Below, one piece after another: positions 13,963-17,496 of a DNA stretch of 17,496 nt. Made by a program: the position numbers and the translations under genes. Numbering within the stretch: position 1 is the stretch's first letter; the number at the start of each line of letters is the position of its first letter. Where the stretch lies: NCBI GenBank assembly GCA_002371715.1, contig DFGF01000116.1, positions 552-18,047 of the forward strand, in the 5' to 3' direction. The stretch is from Prevotella sp. UBA3757 (GTDB lineage Bacteria > Bacteroidota > Bacteroidia > Bacteroidales > Bacteroidaceae). The notes under the pieces were generated by a model, which worked only from the letters and a program-made list of their open reading frames with translations, ran no database searches and was not told the DNA's origin.

Positions 13963-14568
13963 TTACATCACCTCAATCAGCTCGACATCGAAAATCAGAG
14001 CGGCAAACGGAGGAATGGAACTGCCTGCGCCACCCTCGCCGTAAGCCAGACGGTAGGGGATGAAGAAGCGGTACTTGGCACCCTCCTGCATCAGCTGCAG
14101 GCCTTCCGTCCAACCGGCTATCACCTGCTGCAATCCGAACACGGCAGGCTCGCCACGCTGTACGCTCGAATCGAACACGGTACCGTCAATGAGGAAACCC
14201 TCGTAGTGGCATTTCACGGAGTCACGGGCCGACGGTTTCTTGCCGTTACCCTCCTTCAGCACCTGATACTGCAGGCCAGAGGGCAGGGTCACCACGCCCT
14301 GCTTCTTGCTGTTCTCGGCCAGATACTTCTCGCCAGCCTCCTTATGGACCTTACCGGCCTCAGCACGTTGCTTGTTGATCTTGGCCTCCTGCTGGGCAAA
14401 GAACTCCTGAACAATCTGCTGAGCCTCAGTGCTCTTTATCTTCAATTCATGTCCACCCAGCACGTCCTTCACGGCCTGGGCAAAATCATCGATGTTCAAC
14501 TCCTGACCACCCATGTTTGCCAACTGGTGGCCGATGCCGATACCCAATGCGTAACTTACTCTATCCAT
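13963..14568 (-). CDS. FKBP-type prolyl isomerase, cytosolic (FklB-like)
   Basis: The product has 201 residues and no signal peptide; it starts MDRVSYALGIGIGHQLANMG, like FklB-type enzymes. A short helical N-terminal region (1-110, with a Gln/Glu/Lys-rich coiled stretch about 50-85) leads into a complete FKBP domain (about 112-201). The pocket residues are CHYEG, TVFDSS, QQVIAGWTEGL, RLAYGEGGAG and FDVELIEV. It is the first gene of the FKBP-rbfA-LolC/E-like unit, with a consensus promoter at 14613-14645. Its domain order is shared with the two downstream paralogues, but it is about 100 residues shorter and predicted to stay in the cytosol. Confidence 0.94.
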   Translation of the reverse strand: MDRVSYALGIGIGHQLANMGGQELNIDDFAQAVKDVLGGHELKIKSTEAQQIVQEFFAQQEAKINKQRAEAGKVHKEAGEKYLAENSKKQGVVTLPSGLQYQVLKEGNGKKPSARDSVKCHYEGFLIDGTVFDSSVQRGEPAVFGLQQVIAGWTEGLQLMQEGAKYRFFIPYRLAYGEGGAGSSIPPFAALIFDVELIEVM

Positions 14569-14612
14569 TCTGTTTCTCTATATTAATAATGTATATACAA
14601 ACGAAATCGGCT

Positions 14613-14645
14613 GCAAAGGTACGAATAAAGGAGTGAAAAACCAAA
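14613..14645 (-). promoter_or_regulatory. Promoter of the FKBP-rbfA-LolC/E-like unit
   Basis: The - strand reads TTTG (14645-14642), 20 bases, then TACCTTTGC (14621-14613), a complete Bacteroidetes-type promoter. Transcription would begin about 14606, with a leader of about 38 bases to ATG 14568. Confidence 0.87.
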
Positions 14646-14737
14646 TTTATTTGGATTTTTCCGAGTGAAAGTACCTTCAGTATAGCCAAAGGAACATTTT
14701 TTCTATGATTTATGAATGATATTTCGAAATAAATGAC

Positions 14738-14745
14738 TAATTTTG
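14738..14745 (+). promoter_or_regulatory. Promoter -7 box (TAATTTTG) for the sirtuin gene
   Basis: TAATTTTG matches TAnnTTTG and lies 23 bases before ATG 14769. No TTTG is seen at -33, so the promoter may be weak or activated. Confidence 0.6.
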
Positions 14746-14768
14746 TGCATTCTTTAACACTTTAGCTT

Positions 14769-15455
14769 ATGAAAAAGATAGTTGTTTTAACAGGAGCAGG
14801 CATGTCAGTGGAAAGCGGACTCAAGACGTTCCGCGATGCTGACGGCCTCTGGGAGGAATATCCCGTACAGCAAGTGGCCACCCACGAGGGCTGGCTTCAG
14901 GACCCCACGCTGGTAACTAACTTCTACAACATGCTGCGCCGCAAGTGCTGGGGCGTTAAGCCCAACGAGGGTCACCGTCTGGTGGCCGAGCTGGAGCAGA
15001 AATACGACGTCACCGTGGTCACGCAGAACGTTGACAACCTGCACGAGCAGGCCGGCTCCACAAAAGTCATCCACCTGCACGGCGAACTGATGAAGGTCTG
15101 TTCGAGCAACGACCCTGATGACCCGCGCTACCAGCAACTGCTGACACCCGACAACTGCGAGGTCAAGCCTGGCACAAAGGCCGGCGACGGCTCGCTGCTC
15201 AGGCCGTTCATCGTTTTCTTCGGCGAGGCTGTACCCAACATCACGATTGCCGCCGAAGAGTGCCAGCAGGCAGACATCTTCATCATCATCGGCACGTCGC
15301 TCAACGTCTATCCTGCCGCCGGGCTCATCCACTACGTGCGTCCGGGCGTGCCGGTCTACCTCATCGACCCCAACCCCATCACCGCCGGTTCCAACGTCAA
15401 GCAGATACAGAAAGGGGCCTCCGAGGGCATGAAGGAACTGATGCAACTGCTGTAG
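14769..15455 (+). CDS. cobB: NAD-dependent protein deacylase, CobB-type sirtuin
   Basis: The product has 228 residues. Sirtuin motifs are clear: LTGAGMSVESGLKTFRDADG (8-27, NAD binding), TQNVDNLHEQAG (85-96), HLHGE with catalytic His104, FFGEAVP, and IIGTSLNVYPAAG (173-185). It removes acyl groups from lysine using NAD in the cytosol. Two departures from E. coli CobB are visible. The Tyr-x-x-Arg of the acyl pocket (FYNARR in CobB) reads FYNMLRR here, with Tyr53 kept but Leu56 in place of Arg. The zinc-binding region has only two cysteines (Cys111, Cys130) instead of four. A broad deacetylase is therefore likelier than a desuccinylase; this is inference. It is monocistronic by position. Confidence 0.93.
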   Translation: MKKIVVLTGAGMSVESGLKTFRDADGLWEEYPVQQVATHEGWLQDPTLVTNFYNMLRRKCWGVKPNEGHRLVAELEQKYDVTVVTQNVDNLHEQAGSTKVIHLHGELMKVCSSNDPDDPRYQQLLTPDNCEVKPGTKAGDGSLLRPFIVFFGEAVPNITIAAEECQQADIFIIIGTSLNVYPAAGLIHYVRPGVPVYLIDPNPITAGSNVKQIQKGASEGMKELMQLL

Positions 15456-15520
15456 CCGCCGGCTCACCAACTGCGCAACCGTCAGACCGCGAAGCCGAGA
15501 GCGCGCACACGTCAGCACAT

Positions 15521-15606
15521 ACAAAAAGCAAAGCCACCTGTCACAGGCAGCTTTACTCCGAGGAAAATGATAAATATAGATTAAAATTACTAGTTGTGTG
15601 CGAGTA
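15521..15606 (-). ncRNA. Candidate small RNA, about 80 nt (unrecognised)
   Basis: A promoter at 15607-15638 on the - strand points into a region without an ORF. The transcript would begin near 15600 and end at a hairpin (15554-15548 region pairing with 15536-15530, with a small internal loop) followed by gctttttg (15529-15522). No ATG-initiated frame lies between promoter and hairpin. It lies between the convergent sirtuin and S41 protease genes. The hairpin could instead, or also, be the shared terminator of those two genes. Confidence 0.5.
15528..15554. terminator. Hairpin terminator between sirtuin and S41 protease genes
   Basis: aaagc (15530-15534) pairs with gcttt (15550-15554), and cctgt (15537-15541) pairs with acagg (15543-15547) around a minimal loop, with a 2-base internal loop. 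On the - strand it runs into gctttttg, a better T tract than on the + strand. Confidence 0.6.
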
Positions 15607-15638
15607 CAAAGGTACGCATAATATTTGACTAATGCAAT
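15607..15638 (-). promoter_or_regulatory. Orphan promoter (ATTG-N20-TACCTTTG)
   Basis: On the - strand: ATTG (15638-15635), a 20-base spacer, then TACCTTTG (15614-15607). Spacing and -7 box match the promoters at 8966-8998 and 14613-14645. It lies downstream of the S41 gene and reads toward 15520, where no protein gene lies on that strand. Confidence 0.65.
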
Positions 15639-15701
15639 ACTTTTTGTGGAAAAAGTGTCTAATTAACGCTATTTTAACAATTCACCCCGCATTTTTGCCG
15701 C

Positions 15702-17342
15702 TCAACGGCTCTCAGCGGTGTCTTTTTCAGCATCGTCATCAGCATTCTGCGTGTGAACGGCCGACTGCAGGAGGCGCTCGTAGGCCCCCGCCTCAGTCAG
15801 AATCCTGCAAGCCTCGGCCAGCGTCTTGTCATTCCTCAAAGCCGACTGCAACTGCCCACCCTGATAGTAGTAGGCCGAGATGATGTCCATCTCCAGCATC
15901 TGCTGAATCTCCTGCCGGTGCACCTCCAGGTCGCGACTGACGTCATGATGGTCAATCTTCGCCTTCAGCGCCTCGAACTCCGCCTTCGCCTCGTCATAGT
16001 AGCCCTCAAACTTAGCCGCCTTCACCAGTTCCTCATACTGCTTCTTGCTCATCTGGTCGTAAGTGAAGCCTGCCTTGACCACGCGCTGCTTGAAGTCCTC
16101 GTAGTCGGCATCCGTCAAGTGGAAGTCGCTGGCTGCAGCAATATCCCCATGATGCGCTATGTAATCTACCACGTAGTCAAACACCACCTCCGTCGAGTCC
16201 AGCCTGTCCAGGTAGAGCGTAATGTTGGCCATCGTGTCAGGCTTCACCTCCACGTCGGGCTTGATGCCCTCCTTCATCGTAATACCACGACCGCTGGGCA
16301 GGTAGTAGCGCGATGTCGTCAGCTTCAGGTTGGCATTGTAAGGCAGGTCTACGTTCGGCACCTGTACCAGTCCTTTCCCATACGTGCGCGTACCTATTAT
16401 TAACCCACGCTTCAAGTCCTGAAGCGCACCACTGGTAATCTCCGAGGCCGAGGCCGTCTCCTGGTTCACCAGCACCACGATGGGCATCACCGTGTCCACC
16501 GGTTCCATGCGCGTCAGGTATTCATTGTTGGCACGCTTCAGCTTACCCTTCGTCTCAACAATGCGCACCCCCTTGGGTACCCACATGTTCAGAATGTCGA
16601 CGCACTCCGACAGCGAGCCGCCACCGTTGCCCCTCAAGTCCAGCACCAGCTTCTCAGCCCCCTGCCGTTTCAGTTCAAGAAAGGCCAGCCGCATCGGCTT
16701 CGAGGGCTCGCCCGTAAACGTGTTCAGACAGATGTAGCCAATCTTGCTGCCCTGGCCCACCATGCCTTCGTCCAGCATGCCGTACCACGTAATCTCAGGC
16801 ATCTTGATGGCGCGGCGCGTAATCTTGAAGTCCATCTTCTTACCCGTCGACGGACGCTCAATCTTCAGCATGAACGTCGTACCCGGCTCGCCCCTCAGGT
16901 GACTGCTCACGTAGGGCGTCATCTTGTCCGTCATTACCGTGTCGTCAATCTGCAGTATGATGTCACCCTTCCTAAGGCCCACCTCGGCAGCAGGCATGCC
17001 CTCATACGGCTCGTCTATCACCACGCGCTTCAGCCGCTGGTGGTAACGTATCAGCGCCCCGATGCCCGCATACTTGCCCGTCAGCATCGTCTTCAGTTCC
17101 TTTTGGCGCTCCTCAGGATAGTACTCCGTATAGCGGTCAAGCGAACTGAGCATTGCATCGATACCCTTCGTGATGACCTTATTGGCATCGAGCGTGTCGA
17201 CATACATCAAGTCCAGGTTCTTATAGAGTGCATTGAAAATCTCGAGGTTCTTGGCCACCTCCAGATTATGATTCTTCACGTCCTGCGCCATGGCGGTAAG
17301 GCCAGCCAGCACAGCTACTATAGATAGAAAAATACGTCTCAT
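15702..17342 (-). CDS. S41-family C-terminal processing peptidase (CtpA/Prc-like)
   Basis: The product has 546 residues. The signal peptide 1-19 (MRRIFLSIVAVLAGLTAMA) directs it to the periplasm, probably soluble or membrane-associated. Order of parts: an N-terminal helical region (20-85), a PDZ domain (about 86-175, with PAAEVGLRKGDIILQIDD), the protease core (about 195-360), and a C-terminal helical extension (about 390-530). The catalytic dyad is Ser298 in ETASASE and Lys323 in TYGKG, 25 residues apart as in E. coli Prc; LVLDLRGNGGG (232-242) is the conserved strand-turn. The family cleaves proteins from C-terminal tails, for example cell-wall hydrolases or lipoproteins. The tail is acidic (DDDAEKDTAESR). 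The substrate is unknown. The ATG at 17342 follows a possible -7 box at 17377-17369. Confidence 0.94.
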   Translation of the reverse strand: MRRIFLSIVAVLAGLTAMAQDVKNHNLEVAKNLEIFNALYKNLDLMYVDTLDANKVITKGIDAMLSSLDRYTEYYPEERQKELKTMLTGKYAGIGALIRYHQRLKRVVIDEPYEGMPAAEVGLRKGDIILQIDDTVMTDKMTPYVSSHLRGEPGTTFMLKIERPSTGKKMDFKITRRAIKMPEITWYGMLDEGMVGQGSKIGYICLNTFTGEPSKPMRLAFLELKRQGAEKLVLDLRGNGGGSLSECVDILNMWVPKGVRIVETKGKLKRANNEYLTRMEPVDTVMPIVVLVNQETASASEITSGALQDLKRGLIIGTRTYGKGLVQVPNVDLPYNANLKLTTSRYYLPSGRGITMKEGIKPDVEVKPDTMANITLYLDRLDSTEVVFDYVVDYIAHHGDIAAASDFHLTDADYEDFKQRVVKAGFTYDQMSKKQYEELVKAAKFEGYYDEAKAEFEALKAKIDHHDVSRDLEVHRQEIQQMLEMDIISAYYYQGGQLQSALRNDKTLAEACRILTEAGAYERLLQSAVHTQNADDDAEKDTAESR

Positions 17343-17368
17343 GATGTGTAAAAATGTTGTTTACGGGT

Positions 17369-17377
17369 GCAAAATTA
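17369..17377 (-). promoter_or_regulatory. Promoter -7 box (TAATTTTGC) for the S41 peptidase gene
   Basis: The - strand reads TAATTTTGCACCC, matching the extended box seen at 841 and 17441. It lies 26 bases upstream of ATG 17342. The -33 element is not obvious. Confidence 0.6.
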
Positions 17378-17416
17378 CAAAAAAATACGGTTAAAGCGAT
17401 TTTTTTTCCGAAAAAA

Positions 17417-17449
17417 TTTGCACGATTCAAAAAAAAGCCGTACCTTTGC
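17417..17449 (+). promoter_or_regulatory. Promoter (TTTG-N20-TACCTTTGC) for the tRNA at the right edge
   Basis: TTTG at 17417-17420, a 20-base spacer and TACCTTTGC at 17441-17449 match the Bacteroidetes consensus fully. Transcription would begin near 17456, about 23 bases before the tRNA 5' end. It is divergent from the S41 promoter. Confidence 0.85.
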
Positions 17450-17478
17450 ACCCGCAAATCAGAAATGACGCGCAACCT

Positions 17479-17496
17479 GCTTCAGTAGCTCAGTTG
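17479..17496 (+). tRNA. tRNA gene, 5' end only (isotype not determinable)
   Basis: gcttcag followed by TAGCTCAGTTG is a typical tRNA start: a 7-base acceptor arm half, U8-A9, then the D-arm GCTC and D-loop AGTTG. The window ends in the D-loop, so the anticodon is not visible. The strong upstream promoter supports the call. Confidence 0.65.

Noticed and set aside
13939..14586. 215-codon + strand frame opposite the cytosolic FKBP gene
   Set aside because: The FKBP motifs on the - strand are unambiguous and the + frame starts inside the intergenic heptamer array; shadow.
14805..15524. 239-codon - strand frame opposite the sirtuin gene
   Set aside because: The sirtuin frame carries all family motifs; the opposite frame is a GC-phase shadow that ends near the terminator.
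15680..15725. Hairpin gccg/cggc near the S41 stop codon as a terminator
   Set aside because: Only 4-5 bp, and followed by A rather than T on the - strand.

Overview
The window looks like a chromosomal segment of a Bacteroidales bacterium, most likely a Prevotella-type organism. The evidence is the gene content (ATP-type PckA, DUF6089 and DUF4421 barrels, a BamA/Skp cluster, FKBP lipoproteins), the absence of Shine-Dalgarno sequences before starts, and repeated -7 promoter boxes of the Bacteroidetes type TAnnTTTG, several with TTTG about 20 bases upstream. The taxonomic call is an inference from these traits.

Layout, left to right. (1) 1-332: the end of pckA, followed by a strong terminator. 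(2) 333-873: no large gene. It holds inverted heptamer-repeat arrays around the terminator, then a compact promoter / 31-codon membrane-peptide ORF / terminator unit. (3) 874-7657, + strand: an envelope-assembly operon with a lipoprotein with Asp boxes, a DUF6089-like barrel, uppS (undecaprenyl-PP synthase), bamA (outer-membrane protein assembly) and two Skp/OmpH chaperones, closed by a hairpin terminator. (4) 7745-8899, - strand: a DUF4421-like barrel protein. (5) 9026-10417, + strand: a third Skp paralogue and murI (glutamate racemase), from a well-formed promoter. (6) 14568-10453, - strand: three FKBP prolyl isomerases (predicted cytosolic, lipoprotein and periplasmic), rbfA, and a LolC/E-type permease. 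(7) 14769-15455: a CobB-type sirtuin. (8) 15521-15606, - strand: a candidate small RNA. (9) 15702-17342, - strand: a C-terminal processing (S41) protease. (10) The first bases of a tRNA at the right edge, behind a consensus promoter.

The shared theme is envelope biogenesis: the lipid carrier (UppS), a peptidoglycan precursor (MurI), barrel insertion (BamA), chaperones (three Skp, FKBPs), lipoprotein trafficking (LolC/E-like) and periplasmic proteolysis (S41).

The most unusual signal is non-coding. Most junctions between same-strand genes are filled by short tandem arrays with a 7-base period (8 in one case). The units differ at each junction but have the same style: they begin at or near the upstream stop codon and usually carry TGA or TAA in every unit, so stops appear in all three frames. 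At uppS/bamA the array provides both the uppS stop and an overlapping bamA ATG. A second array in inverted orientation lies 76 bases later, giving a perfect 31-bp inverted repeat, and it encodes the hydrophobic core of the BamA signal peptide. I know of no established name for this repeat system.
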